Source: Ailanthus altissimus
Lineage: Eukaryota; Streptophyta; Magnoliopsida; Sapindales; Simaroubaceae
DNA: 64,000 nucleotides
Direction: 5' to 3'
NCBI GenBank assembly: GCA_946807835.1
Contig: OX327686.1
Location: forward strand, 17,360,001-17,424,000
Each line of letters opens with the position of its first letter. Position 1 is the first letter of the stretch. A model generated the notes under the pieces. The model worked only from the letters and a program-made list of their open reading frames with translations, was not told the origin of the DNA and made no database searches. A program made the position numbers and the translations under genes. Shown here one piece after another: positions 22,621 to 35,500 of the stretch.

Positions 22621-24600
22621 TGGTTGCATTCTAAGGGCTATTTCTATTCGATCTCTATTTCTCTATCTGGAGGTAAGCCTAGAAGATTATCTGAGAATAC
22701 ATTCGAAAACTCTCTAACCACTGGAATATCCTCCAATTTTATTCCACTGTCTCTTACTTTTATGGCATAGACTAAGTAACCCTGACACGACTTCTGAAAC
22801 ATCTTTTTTGCCTTCATTATAGATACCATACTGGCGAGAAGTGAGTTTCGTACCCCACACAAAATAACTTCCATTCCCCCTGGGTTATATAATCTGACTT
22901 CTTTTCGAAAATAATCCGCTGAGGCCAGATATTTAGACAACTAATCCATCCCCAAAATCACTGATGGCCAACAAAATCAAGTCTTCCATAAATTCTTGGC
23001 CCTTAGTACTGATTTTATTACCCCTATACACCTTTTCTGTTACAATTGAGTCTCTCGTAGGAAGAGACACTACTACTGCATAATCTAATAACTAGGGCAC
23101 TATACTAGCATTTGCAGCAAACTCCATAGAAATAAAAGAATGGGTTGCTCCAGGATCTATCAGTATATAAGCATCTTGATCACAAATTGACATCGTACCT
23201 GTCACAACTTCTGAAGCCGCATCCGCCTCCTGCTGGGTCACAGCAAATACCCTAGCCTAGGTATGAGGTCTGCCTTGCAGTCCTCCGGATGATCCTCCTT
23301 GACTGGATCCCCTATTAGGCTGGCTTGAGCTGCTCGGCCTTTTGAATTGGGAACCACCTCGAATCTATCCTCGGCCACCACTGGTTTATCCTAGAGCTGG
23401 TGGTCTGTCTTCTGGCTTACTACTAGCTCCATCATTCAAACAATTTCTCATGTAATGGCTCTCTTGACCACACTTATAACAACCGGTAGTCCCCTTCCTA
23501 CAATCCTCTGGATGGGCCTTGCCACATTTATTACACACCGAAAAATTCTTCCAACTCTCTTTAGTGTTTCGGGATCCAGCTGATGGTTCCCTAACAAAAC
23601 CTTGACTGGATTGAGCTTATTGGCTTAGTTTTCGACTGTTGGACCATGTTGATCTCTTCTCCGTTCTTGCGGATTTATTAGGTCCTCTCCGAGAGCCACC
23701 TGTCCAACCCTTTTTTTGGCCCAGCTGTTTTGATTTAAGAATGGCTGGCATGCTTTTTTCAACTCGAGTTGCAGCCTCCACCAATGCTCTATACTAAGTG
23801 TGAGCTGTCGATACTACATAAGACCTGTTCTGAGGATTGAGGCCCACTGTAAACCGATTAGCCTTATGCTCTTTATTATCAGCTATAAAGGGAACGAGAT
23901 AGAGAAGCTCTGAAAACTTCTTCTCATACTCTGCCATCGAGAGAGAACCTTGTTTTACCTTGAAGAACTCTTTTATTTTCGCATCGTTATAACTTTTGGA
24001 AGTAGAACTTATTCAGAAATTCTCTATTGAAAAGCGCCCAAGACACTCTAATGGCATTCCTTCTTTGTAAACCCTTTCACCAGTCTTTCGCTCTTTTTTC
24101 AACAGAAGTACGGAGTATACCACCATTTGTTCTTCAGAACATCCCATAACCTGAAAATTTCTTCATTGTTCTCTAACCAGGATAGGGCTTTCTCAGGGTC
24201 TCCTGTACCATCATATGGCTTAGCGTCCAATTTCTTGGCATGCTCAATGGACACTCCTGTCTCTTTTGTCTGTTAGATTGTTGCCGCTAGTATCTGGGCC
24301 ATTTGAGCTGCATTCATGTTTCCACCCTCTAGCTCAGTAGGCTGAGATGACTCATAAGAGGTCTGAGGTGTAGGAACATTTACTGACTCATTTCTCCGCT
24401 CATCTTCAAATGCAAGAGCCTCTGCAGCTACTCTCCTGGTACGTAAGTCCCCACGACAATGTATATTTTCTGTGAATTTAGTGATGCAAATGATTATCAA
24501 ATGCATAGAATTCAATTTAATAAACTTGAAAAAATATGCATGCAATTTCGAGAATCTCACTCTAAAAATAAAGTTTTTAACTAAAAACTTCAAAAACGGA

Positions 24601-24612
24601 GCTCTGATACCA
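24601..24612 (-). other. Primer-binding site of E2
   Basis: The plus strand reads gctctgatacca, identical to E1, three bases from the LTR edge. Confidence 0.85.
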
Positions 24613-24615
24613 CTC

Positions 24616-25665
24616 TGACAGGATCCACCCTGAGACCCTCTACTGTAGATCCTAATGGCCTTGCCGGGCACCATAATGGAAGTTCCTCAGAATTTAACTG
24701 TGAAAGTTGAGAAATTCCATGAGGAGAACCCTTTTTTACTTCTTGCTATTACTGAGAAAATCTTGGAATATACGTGAAAATGACTTCTTTAAACTTTTAA
24801 AAAAATTGATATAATTGCCCTTCACCTTTCAAAAATGGATAATTATGTCCTATTTTCTTCATTTGTTTTAATTTTCCATCAACTGTATACATTCAATTTA
24901 CATAAAGCACCATTTATACACAACAATTCAACTAAAACTCAACTAAAGTCCTATAATCCCTTAAGAGCCAAGCTTCATCCTACTTACCCAACACATTTCC
25001 TTTCTCAATTTCTTGTTCCAATAGCATTAAAATCAAGCCAATTTCATTCTAATGCTCTAATCACTACCAATTAAAGGTTCTACATGAAGTCACCAAAAAC
25101 TATAATTCTTACCTTACTAGTTTTTTCACTTTGATGACTCCTTTAAACTCCACACTTGAATTCAACTCAATCTAAATTAAGAATACACACGAGAACATCA
25201 ATTGAAGCAATCTTGAAAATTCACACATTCATCATTACAAAACAATGTTTTTCTTACCTCTTTTCCTTGGATTTTCATTAATAGAAGCTTCAACTAATCT
25301 TAGGAACTTGTATTGACTTTATTTTGGCTTGTTCAAGCATGAAAAGTCATGAAATCACTTGGTTTTACTGTAGCAGCACTTTTACTCTCATGGCTGAAAT
25401 TTTCATCTCTTATACTCTAAATGACTTGTTTTTAACTTAGCCAAAATTCTGCACCATTCCTCCTTATATAGTGCTCTCCCAAAAGTTCAATTTTCTTCTC
25501 AACTAACTCAAAATTTCTAAATTATTAAATTAGGTCTAATATCTCTCACGCGCACTATAAAAATATTTATTTCTAATAGGGTTTAAATTGATTAACCCTA
25601 CGAAGTCTTATTACTCTATACCGAAATCTAGACGCCAATACCACTAATAGGGATTGGATATTACA
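24616..25665 (-). repeat. Internally deleted 5' LTR of E2
   Basis: It begins TGACAGGATCC (reverse complement of the LTR end) and ends GGATATTACA. It is 1050 bp instead of about 2.79 kb. One gap falls at about 24810, where sequence jumps over what is 12530-13920 in E1. A second falls near 25510. The structured 310-bp block of other copies is absent. Confidence 0.85.
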
Positions 25666-28394
25666 ATTCGATTCAATAAATTCTAGCAAAATCGAATATT
25701 TATTTTGGGATCCCTCGAGATGTGCATTTGTCAAGACTAAATTGTTAAGTACATCACTTAATTAGTTAACAAGAGTTGTTAATTAATAGTGTCACGCCCC
25801 AGACCCAAAAGATCCGACACACGACATCACTTACATTCATTCAAAAATGTGCACTCATAAATAGTATTCATCACTAAAAATCAACTCATAATCTAACATA
25901 TACACATAATCTTCTATTGAACATATTTAAACATTCATTTCAATTTCTTTCCAAATTATAGCAATTGAATTATGACTAAGACAATTATTAAACCGGAGAT
26001 ACGTAGAGTTTTCTCAAAGATTAACACTCTACTACGTCACTAGTAGCAACTTTGTTACCGAAAGCCCAAAATATATTCATTGCAAATTCTTACTTAAAAT
26101 CATTCAACAACCACACTTTATGAAACTTAAACCAAATCCAATCCACACACCATAAAATAATACATAAGTATTTATTGAATAGGGACAAATCAAATATCAT
26201 ATCCCACGTGTCCCTAAATAAAATACTCAGTAACCTAGCAACTTAGGGAACCCAAGAAACAGTAGAAGCCTTGCCAAATCCACTAAGCACACATATACCT
26301 TATTTACCTGAAATAACCATAAACTATAATGAGTATAAAACTCAGTAAGCATACTAGTTTTTCATATATCAAATACAAATACATATATGTACACAATGCA
26401 TATGTATGATATGCTGTGATCAATCAAATCATAATCTTATCAAATCACATGTTATGTAAGCGCTTACACATTCTTTCAAAACATATAATAGGAATACCAT
26501 CACTCAACTACTACTTAGTAGGACTTACATATCACATATCACATAATGAGCCAAATGTCACTCGTAGGTGACATACCGTATGAGAGGAATAGTATAAGTG
26601 AGGTTTTAAATTACACATGCACCAATACGCCACCACACGAATATGATGACTCACTCTTCCTTTAGGTACCAATAGGATCCTCCCTACATACGGAACACAT
26701 AACATATACCAATTCCGAAGGAAATGCCACACATAAAGGCTCCACAAATCACATAAAATGCCTACTAAGTTAACAGTGAGTTCAAGTACCATCAAAACAC
26801 AAAATATTTCTCATGGACATATTACACTTCAAAAGCTTTCTTTGTTAAACATATCTTATTTTGAAAGCTCACTTTCAAAAACACGTGTATGTCCATGCTC
26901 AATGTCAATGTTCACATTCATAAACATATATTCACATTTCATATCAAAATATACTTTGACATAACATAAACATATTCTTAACCCCATTTACAAAATCATA
27001 CAAAATAATTACTATGTTTAATGTGATTTTAGTATACTTACCTCTTAGCACTTACAGCTACAAGGCTTAAATCTCCTTAACCTATCAATGGAGATTAATC
27101 CTTTCATAAGCCTCATAATTCACACAAAATACTTTAAATAGCTTACAAAATTATACACAATGCATTTATCACATCAAATTGGTCTAAATACTTGGTTTCC
27201 CAAAACCTGTCATTCTGACTACTTACACTTAACAAAATTGTCTAATACATCAAATGATGTCCAATTACTCTAAATTCCGAATATATCATTCTTAACTCAT
27301 ATATCCTTCTTATAAATGAATATTATATCAAAATTCCTACACAATCCATTCCATACACACCATCGAATTCAAACTACTAACCTGACAGGATCAAGAAACT
27401 TATTGAATAGTATTCAATCTCCTACTTTTATAAAATCATATACTAACTCAAATATTATAAAACTACCACAGAAATACTCTTGACACATATATCAATCCAT
27501 GATAAATATTTTACTTCAAAATAACTGCCAAAAGTATTTTAAAACTATTTTATTTTATAGCTTTAAAAATCTGTTAATCAAATGCTGCAATGAGCTGACA
27601 CAATTTAGAAAATCATAACACTTCAACCACATTGATCTAAATTCTCAATTCCAAGTATATCATATTAGACATAAAAACGTAATATATTCCATAAATTTTT
27701 AATTTTTAAAGATCATTCAACAGGACAAAAATTGTTTGCCATAGTATCATACTGTTCACACAGGAAATTTCCAGAATTTCAGGGTCATTTTGGTAAATTC
27801 ACAAACAATTCAATTTCTGGAATTTTGAATCGATTCAAAGTCTCAGATGATTCTAAACATGTCTAATTTCATATACCCAAAATTTAAAATTAGAATCGAA
27901 TCACAACAAGTTATAAAATTACTGAATCAATAGACTATCAAGTAGAAATTCCACAATTCATTATGATTTATCAAGCTATCTCATAGATCATCATCAATTC
28001 TCACAAGATATTACGAAATACACATCAAATCCTCAATTATAAATATTTCTAAAAATCAAAACTTAAAATAATTAACTTAATTAATACCAATAAATTGAGA
28101 AATAGGTGTGATATACCTCTTAAAATCCAAAATTTCAATTTCTTCTTCTTCTTCTCTTTCTCTCCTCTCTATTTCTCGCTTCTCTCTCTCTAAAGGGATA
28201 GCTCGACCCAAAAATGAGCAAATTAGGGTTTCAAAAGTGTATTTTTATACTAAGAGGCAAATTTTTGGTATTTACGAATTTGCCCCTAAAACTTTTAAAG
28301 TATTACAATTTGGTCCCTAAAATAAATCTAAATTCTTACAAATAAACCCAATACTAATAGTATATCCTTAACTTATAAAAACACTACTAATAAC

Positions 28395-31178
28395 TGTAAT
28401 ATCCAATCCCTATTAGTAGTATTGGCGCCTAGATTTCGGTATAGAACAAATAAGACACTGTAGGGTTACTCGATTTTAACCCTATTAGAAATATTCCCTT
28501 TATAGTGCACGTGAGAGATATTAGACCTAATTTGATAATTTTACACTCGATCGGTGCGCCGGATGACCCTAGAATATTTTTAGAATTTTTCTCTATTGGC
28601 TTAGAAAAGAAAAGAAAATTCTAATTTACTACATGAATTTCCATTTAAGGGTTATGAATGGAACAAGCCTTTGTTGAGAAACATAATCCATATATTAGAG
28701 AATGGACCAATTAGAAGAAATCTCATGGATTGCCAAGTTTGAAGTTCTAGTTAGTTCTTTGAACTATTCTAACTAGATAGTTACAAATGAACTAATTACA
28801 TAATTAGTTTTTAACTAATGGAAAATTAGAAGTTTTAAGTAAGTTAAAGGAAAAAATGGTAAATTGAGGGAGCACTATATATATGTTAGAAGTGTGTAGA
28901 AATTTGAAGAGAGATCAAAACCAACACTTAGCCAAAAAAAGAGAGAAATTTGATCTTCAAAGGGGGGTGCTGCTACAGTGACTATTCAAGTTTTTTTTTA
29001 TGAATTTTCATGTGTAATCAAGCCAAATTAAGGTTACAAACTAATCCCTAAGCTCAATTGAAGTCTCTATTAGTGGAAATTCAAGAAAAAGAGGTAAGAA
29101 AAGCATCTTTTATGAGTTTGATAAGTGAGATTTCAAGAATGCTTTAATTGATGTTCTTATGTGTATTCTTAGCTTAGATTGAGTTGAATTCTAGTGTGGA
29201 GCTTGAAGGAGTCATCAATTTGAAGAAATTGACAAGGTGAGAATTAGGATTTTTGGTGATTTTGTTGTAGAGATTTCAGTTGGTTGTAATTAGGGCTTTA
29301 GAATGAAATTGGCATGATTTTGTTGTAATTGGAACAAGAAATTGAGAAAAGGAATGTGTTGGAACCTAGGGTGAAATTCTGCCACTTTAGGGAAGTTAGG
29401 AATTGAGTGGTGTTTTGATTGAATTGTTGTGTGTAAATGGTGCATATTGTGAATTGAATGTATATGGTTGATGGAAAAACCAAAAATGAAGAAAAATGGG
29501 ACATAATTGTCCATGTTGGAAAGGTGAAGGGCAATTATTTCCAACCAAGTTATAAGGTGTTCAATAATTTTCAGGGCGCCGGATGGTGAGTTAGTTTCGA
29601 TTATGGCTCCGTAACTAAAATCGAAAAGTAGTTTACATCCGGGTTTTGTATGCCGATTAGGGCATTTAGTAGTTAAATGAGATTCTAGTATTCGATTTGG
29701 TTCTAAATGTTATTTATGGCGCGTAGGTGAAGATAACCGAGAGCGTTAACGGGAGCATAAATCGGGAGCGAAATTGAGCGCGGAGCGGTTGTGAGTGAAA
29801 ATCTGCCATTTCTTTTACTTTGTGTTTATTATGTTTTCGCATAATGAATATGCATGTTTTATGAGCTTTCGATGCATAACCATAATTTATGATCTCGATA
29901 TATATTCATAGACATGCCGTTACATGTTCGAATTGAGAAACAGTTTTAAAATTTCTACATTCATTTTTAAGGCCATTGGTACCCTCAGATTATAGTGGTG
30001 ATGATTGTATTAGACCCGTCCGGTATATCCTGTGCACATGGGCAGGTCTTGGGGGTGTGTCACTAACTCCGGGAAGTCGGGAAGTTGAGTTATGTGAGTC
30101 GCTCTATGTGTACGGGGTATTGTCTCGCTATATGCATGCGATGTAGGATTCCGCTGCATAGCCAGTGAGATGTCTTGAGATGTCACTATGGGTGCTGCTA
30201 GTTGAGGTGCCCCGTGACCTGCTCACGTATGCGGTGCTAGTTAAGTCGTTGCGTGGATATAGAGCTTTAGGGTTACCATTGGTACAGTTTAGAAAGAAAA
30301 TGGCCGAGCGAGGATTTTACTAGTTTTTGATTTACCGATAGCATTTATGCATTTATATGCACACAACAGTTATTATGTTATACAGATTCTGAATATAGTT
30401 TTCCAAAGATGTAGATAAAACCCGTTCGGCAAGATTTCATTAGCATATGATATTAGAAACCGTTTTACAGTTTTACATCTGTTTTAGAAGCATAATTTCT
30501 GCATGTACTTTAGAAATTGCTATCTTTGTATAATATTCTTGTAATTGAAATCTCATTTACACTCACTGAGCTCCTTTAGCTCATCCGTTTTATGTGTTAT
30601 ATTTTTAAACCCCTTTCCCAGGTGCAGGGCTCGGTACGCAAGCTGCTGATTCTCCTATTGCCGAGTAGTGGGCCGAATCCAAAAAATAATTTTTGTACAT
30701 GTAAATGTGCTAATAGCACTCTTTACTTTATGCATAATAGTTGTAGGCATATATATTTGTAAGTATGTGTTGAATCAAGAAGAAGAGATTTCCAGTTTAT
30801 GATGATCGTTTTTACTTTTTATGATTATGCTTATTTTGTGATTTAAACGAAATAATTGAGTTGTGTTGGATTTGATTTGGAAAGGACCGGAGGTCCGAAT
30901 TGGTAGAATTAAGATGTATTGAAAATAGAAGTGAAATTTCTTTACATGTTTTATATGAATTTTTCGAAAAACAGGAGAAACTCTGTCTATTAGTTTTTAA
31001 AATTAAGATGTCATATTCGTGTATGTTACTAGACCTTCTTAGTAGTAACAAGAAATAAAAAGGGGTTCGCCTCGCAGAATTTCTCAACATACCCAGTTAG
31101 GTTCGGAGGAACTTCCGTCGGGGTGCCCAGCAGAGCCGTTGGGATCTATAGTAGAGGGTCTCGGGTCGGGTCCTGTCA
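28395..31178 (+). mobile_element. Solo LTR S3 of the E1 chromovirus family
   Basis: It is 2784 bp with ATAAC on both sides (28390-28394 and 31179-31183). It starts TGTAATATCCAATCCC and ends TCCTGTCA, and has a TATA-like CACTATATATATG near 28870-28883. This is the best reference for the full LTR in the window. It is plus-oriented, opposite to E1 and E2, and nested inside S4. Confidence 0.93.
29972..30286 (+). repeat. GC-richer structured block in chromovirus LTRs (S3 copy)
   Basis: It is bounded by near-inverted motifs ccattggtaccct and agggttaccattgg. The same block lies at 61675-61990 (plus) and 13181-13492 (minus). It holds gtcttgggggtgtgtcacta and gatgtcttgagatgtcac. It lies downstream of the TATA-like box, so it would be in the RNA leader if transcription starts there. 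Confidence 0.7.
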
Positions 31179-31286
31179 ATAACAATATAAAAATCAAGGA
31201 TCACCCACATACAAATAAAATATATATATTTATATATATATATATACATATTCTTATCAGTTGTAGATACTGATTATTACAAATAG

Positions 31287-32225
31287 GATATTAATAAATG
31301 GCACAATTTAGTCTATTAATTGTTTTACTTTAAATTTACCATCTTACCTTGGTAATAAAAAGAGTGTAAGGTGAAAGTAATTATTCATCGCAATGAACCA
31401 TATGTTGACCAGTCAAAATATTTAAATAATTTAAATGTTAGGTAATTGTTGGCCATTATATTAAATTAATTGTTTATTAATTAAAAAGATGTACCAACCA
31501 TTAATTGTAATGGAGCACTTTGTTAATGGGCCATCAATTGTTTTAATTATTTATGATAATGGTAGGTGCATAATGATAATGTTGGAAAAGCAAAATGAAT
31601 GAACTATGACACATTCGGTCAAGGAATTAGATGTGAGAGAGAGAATTTTTTTTCTCTCAAGTGTTGAAAGAATCAACACATCTTCATCTTCCATTTTCTC
31701 TCATGAATGGAAAAACTTGCATCAAAGAAAAATGGGTAAAGAAAATTGAATTTGAACATGAGTTGTTCAAAATCATTTTTCTATAAAACTTGTTTCCAAG
31801 TTTTATGTAAGAGTTGTATGAACATTTTATTTTTCTTGGAAACAAACATTTGTATTCAAAGAGTTTGAATATATATTGCTGGAAATTCTGAATCAAAGCT
31901 ACCATTCTAACTCCATAATCCCACCAAACCGTTATAAACTAGAATTATTCGAGAATACACTTCAAGGTGAGCTCTTTACTTGAATTGTTAGAGGACTTGA
32001 AGATTTTGTAAAGCTACCTTCATTAGGTAAGTGTTCTTTACATGTTATTTTAGTACAATTGTTCATCATATATAACTTTTGTATAATAGTTATACATGAG
32101 CATATATATGATATATGTATTTAATTTGTTAAATTTGGTATATTTTGTTAACATGCTTCTGCTACGTGTGGTAAAATTTTGAAATTACATGTATACTCGT
32201 ATATCACACACTCAACTTAATAGTA
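31287..32225. other. AT-rich spacer, possible copia-type LTR remnant
   Basis: Together with 25666-25784 this was the target of S4. Phrases such as tgttgaccagtcaaaatatt and ggtaagtgttctttacatg recall copia LTR leaders, but I cannot define both ends. No coding signal is present. Confidence 0.4.
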
Positions 32226-32645
32226 ACATTCTCCCTCACCCAATCATATGACATCCTCATCATGGTCTAGCTTAAATTTTAGGGCTAACCTGGCCTGTAT
32301 TGCCTATCCTTCGAGACCTATGAGAGACCTATCATATGACACCCCTAGCTCAAGCTCAGAAGCCAACCTAACCTTGTATTATCCATCCTTACTTGGCAAT
32401 CGCTATTGGAGCTCAAGATACATGATTTTCAAGGCCTTTATTCTTAGGGGACTATATGCGAATAAAACTTTGGGTCTACTATAATACCAATTGTAACGGA
32501 TTGAACATTTTTCATTAACCTAAAAGAGTAGTATGTTAGGTAATGTTGTCTATATGCCATATGATTCATCCAATTTCTATTCAATATGAGACGTGACATT
32601 CTCTCCTCCAATTATGTGATGCCCTCGTTACAACATGGCTATTAT
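32226..32645 (-). mobile_element. TRIM-like unit, minus orientation (left part)
   Basis: The order in reverse complement is: purine-rich tract, LTR (32492-32598, TGTCACGTCTC...CCGTTACA), primer-binding-like ttggtattatagtagacc (about 32474-32491), internal sequence, then a second purine-rich tract near 32226-32240. The rest of the left unit continues across the LTR insertion at about 34199. Confidence 0.7.
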
Positions 32646-32654
32646 TAGTTATTA

Positions 32655-34198
32655 TGATGTGAATATTTATTCTAAGCGCAAATGCATGCTTCGTTAACAA
32701 GTAATAAGGGGTGAGGAGTTTCAATCTCATGAGGACTAGTACTTCACTCTATTTAAGTACTAAAATTGACTCTCCTATTGTTATCCAAACAAATAGATTC
32801 AATTAAGTATGAAATTAGTTATAAAATTAAAAACTAACTAAGCATGATACAAATTCCAACACTTTTAATGATAAATGAAGTCTAGGATGTATAGCTATCC
32901 TTTAACCTATGTTTGTTATGGATATATTTTGAATGAAAATCCCTGGGTTAATTATTAGCCACAACATTAGGCTCATCGCAAGCCTATTATGATGGTCAAA
33001 CGACTGTGCCTCACTCAAGCCAATATCTATATTTCTATAACACTGAGATTAAATATAATTAATTAAGTTCAAGTTGTCTCAACCATGTATACTAACTAGG
33101 TATATTTTTATCCTAATTGGAATTTATAGACGCTACTCTACAATCATACATCACTTTCTAAGCTATTTAATGAGATGTCTTTTCCAAGTTTATCCCAATG
33201 AATCCAAGATTCCTATATAAGTTTGGCCATATCAAATTTAAGCATCAAGTATCAACAAAATAAATAAAAACCAAGTTCATGCATACAAAGATGAAATATT
33301 AAAAAACACATAGTTAAGTTTAAGGCTACAATCCTAGACAAGTGAATCTAGTTCAACATAATGCATTTAGGAAATAAATTACAAGATATAACATAATGAA
33401 ACCAAGTTTAAATCAACAAATATAGAAATGAATTTTAAATGATCTTCTCAAGCCTTAGCTTTAATGCTTTTATTGCAAGTAATAACCTCCCTTGATGATG
33501 TTGATCTTTCTCCAAATAAATTTTAGGTGTTCAAATATGTTTCTTTGTAGTCTAAATGTGAGATTTTTGACTTAGAACATGTTCCCTAGATGCTAAGATG
33601 AAGGTTAAACATTCTTATCCTAAAATAAAAAAAGATTTACTTTATATAGTATAGAAAATAACCGTAACATCACAACGTTTTCCTTTATAATGCAAGGGCG
33701 TTGCAAGTTGTCAAGTAGAAAAGCTGTGGTGTTGAAGTTCTATAATGCTGGGTCATTTTGGCATTGTTGTATGGCATAATTAACGCTGAGGCATTAATAA
33801 AGTGGCGCAACTGTATTACCTTCAAATGCTGGGGCGTTAGAGATCTTGAAAATTTTCTACCTTTTACACTGCTTGTCCTCCGTGCCAACGCTACGGTGTC
33901 TAAATTCTAAAAAAAATAGGGGCATTTAGTGCTCAATGTTATAACGTTCATCCTGCATAGATGAATGCTAGCGTAATTTCTTTATGAACGCAGCCGCATT
34001 CATTCATTTTTTGCGCTTCCATCTTTCAATTTCTATTATATTTCCTTTTTTTTTGCTATTTTTCTCTCTCTTTGTCCATTCATGTACTTGTCTTACAGTT
34101 TAAACAAAATTTTACATAAATAGACCGTAATTTGTTAAAATACGGTAATAATCAATGATAAAATGGAGAAATAATGTATATTCATTATATGTTTATCA
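32655..34198 (-). mobile_element. LTR S5 (Athila/Tat-like) inserted in the TRIM unit
   Basis: It begins TGATGTGAATATTTATTC and ends GTTTATCA, matching the ends of S1 and S2 (TGATGCGATATTTC and CCCTTATCA) and their layout, including a decayed GC-rich repeat zone at about 33690-33990. It is about 1.54 kb. The flanks join the two halves of a TRIM internal region. The exact edges and target duplication are not certain. Confidence 0.7.
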
Positions 34199-34416
34199 CT
34201 GGCCCAAACTCATGAGCTATCCTGGCCTGTATTATAATCCATTGGAGCTATCAAGACCTATTACCTAGGCTTAAGACATAGGATTTTCAGGGCCCACTTA
34301 TCCTAATATGCCCATCCTTATTATTCTTTGGTGACCCAGATTCTATATAGCAAACTTCATTGAGGCAATTTTGAGGGCTTACTTGTGAATGTGTCACGTG
34401 ATTGAGTGAGGATGAA
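34199..34416 (-). mobile_element. TRIM-like internal region (right part of the split unit) and inversion junction
   Basis: 34199-34385 is internal TRIM sequence in reverse orientation (ggcccaaactcatgagctat to agggcttacttgtgaatg). It joins at about 34386 to tgtcacgtgattgagtgagg, which is the forward end of another TRIM internal region. The unit therefore turns around here. Confidence 0.65.
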
Positions 34417-35286
34417 TATTATATCCCATGAAATTGAGTAGATCTTGGGTATATATGGGAAGGTAGACAACATTACCTAATAGGCTAGTCTTTTAAGTCA
34501 CTGGCAAATGCCCAGCTTGTGACAAGTAGTATCAGAGCTAACTTAAATTCTCATTTGTATGTGGGCTCTCAAATTTGCCATAATGGAGATTTTCACGTAA
34601 GTATTGGATCCTCTAAAAGTAGAAGAGATGGGTATTATGGGCCAAATGAGCCCTAAAATCCTATGTCTTAAGCCTTAAAAGAGATTCCATATGAGTAGTA
34701 GGGATAGATAATATAAGGCACATTGGCCTTTAAGTTTGAGTTAAATCATGATTAGAGAGTCACATGATTAGGTGGAGGAGAATGTCACATCTTGCATCAA
34801 ATAGAAATTACATAGACCTTGGGTATATATAGGCAGGTAGGTAGCATTACTTAAACAAACTAGTCTTTTAAGTCAATAACAAGCATCCAACCTATGATAA
34901 TTTCTATCAGAGCAGACTCGAACTCTTATTCACATGTAAGCCTTCAAAATTACCTAATGGAGATTGCCACACGGGACGTAGCTCTCTATAAATAGTGGGG
35001 ATAGGCCAATATAGGCTAAATGGACCTTTAAAATAATGGTCTTGAGCCCCCATTAAAGATTGTCACGTGAGGAGTAAATTAGTCCTGAGGGATAGGAAAT
35101 ATAGGCCAAGTTAGCCCATAAGTTTGGACCAAACTGTGACAAAGATATCACGTGATTGGTTGGGGGAGAATATTACATCCTACATCAAATAGAAGTTGGG
35201 TGAATTTTGGGCATATATAGGCAAGCATGCAGTATTACCTAATAGGCTAGTCTTTTTTATCAATGACAAGTGCCCCACTTGTGACA
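34417..35286 (+). mobile_element. TRIM-like tandem array: LTR-internal-LTR-internal-LTR
   Basis: Three LTR copies of 108-117 bp lie at 34417-34524, 34783-34899 and 35171-35286. Each has ttgggtatatatagg-like and cctaataggctagtctttt-like cores. The first and third end TTGTGACA; the middle one ends CCTATGATA. The LTR at 34524 is followed by agtagtatcagagc, matching the initiator-Met primer-binding site. Each internal region ends in a purine tract (ggtggaggagaa, ttgggggagaa). No coding capacity is present. The tiny LTRs and internal regions fit a TRIM. Confidence 0.8.
34525..34538 (+). other. Primer-binding site of the TRIM-like element
   Basis: agtagtatcagagc differs by one base from the tggtatcagagc core. 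It follows the LTR end directly. The second unit has a decayed version (tttctatcagagc, from about 34900). Confidence 0.75.
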
Positions 35287-35500
35287 CTATGTATACGTTT
35301 AAAATTGAAGTAAAACAAAAATTATACAAGGTAGTTCACACGATGCACATTCTCATAGTCATGTCCATATAGAAAGAGGAGAGAGAGAGATAGCAGTATT
35401 AAATATTAATTAGGTGAATTATAGAGTAAGATCTTCTATTGTTAATTTAATTGATGTTTATAATACACTAATTAACAAGTTTTCCATGTATTATATTTAT
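35287..35500. other. Unassigned AT-rich spacer
   Basis: No feature is recognised apart from a GA-rich run near 35377-35393. Confidence 0.5.

Larger units (their letters stand above)
20612..24460 (-). pseudogene. Truncated gag-pol of chromovirus copy E2
   Basis: This is a second, more decayed copy of the E1 gag-pol on the minus strand, starting inside integrase and running back to gag. The original start codon, aligned to the E1 ATG at 7418, is ATA here (near 24460). Regions: integrase 20640-21169, RNase H 21456-21779, RT 21882-22620, protease 22644-23230, gag 23230-24460. The zinc knuckle GCYKCGQESHYMRNC (near 23480) keeps the Cys that E1 has lost. RT keeps [10 protein letters not shown]; RNase H keeps [15 protein letters not shown]. 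The integrase C-terminus, chromodomain and 3' LTR are missing. Confidence 0.88.
25790..31281 (-). mobile_element. Solo LTR S4, an outer gypsy LTR containing solo LTR S3
   Basis: AATAG flanks it at 25785-25789 and 31282-31286. It begins TGTCACGCCCCAGACCC (reverse complement of the LTR 3' end) and ends GATTATTACA. Without S3 and one duplication it is about 2.7 kb. The orientation is inferred from the GGTCTGGGGCGTGACA end, like the Tekay-type LTR ends. Its ORFs (for example 26532-26795, 28108-28320) carry no domain. A CTTCTT-rich stretch at about 28138-28160 and an AT dinucleotide run at about 31210-31245 lie in it. Confidence 0.85.

Noticed and set aside
24835..25074. A 79-codon open frame in the E2 LTR
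   Set aside because: It lies wholly in LTR sequence and has no counterpart frame in the other LTR copies.
26532..26964. Open frames suggesting a small gene in S4
   Set aside because: They sit within the bounds of a solo LTR fixed by an AATAG duplication and have no domain.
28138..28160. CTTCTT-rich stretch as a splice or promoter signal
   Set aside because: It lies inside S4 and fits a simple pyrimidine repeat in an LTR leader.
31205..31245. AT dinucleotide run as an origin or matrix-attachment site
   Set aside because: It is an ordinary microsatellite at an LTR edge; nothing else supports a special role.
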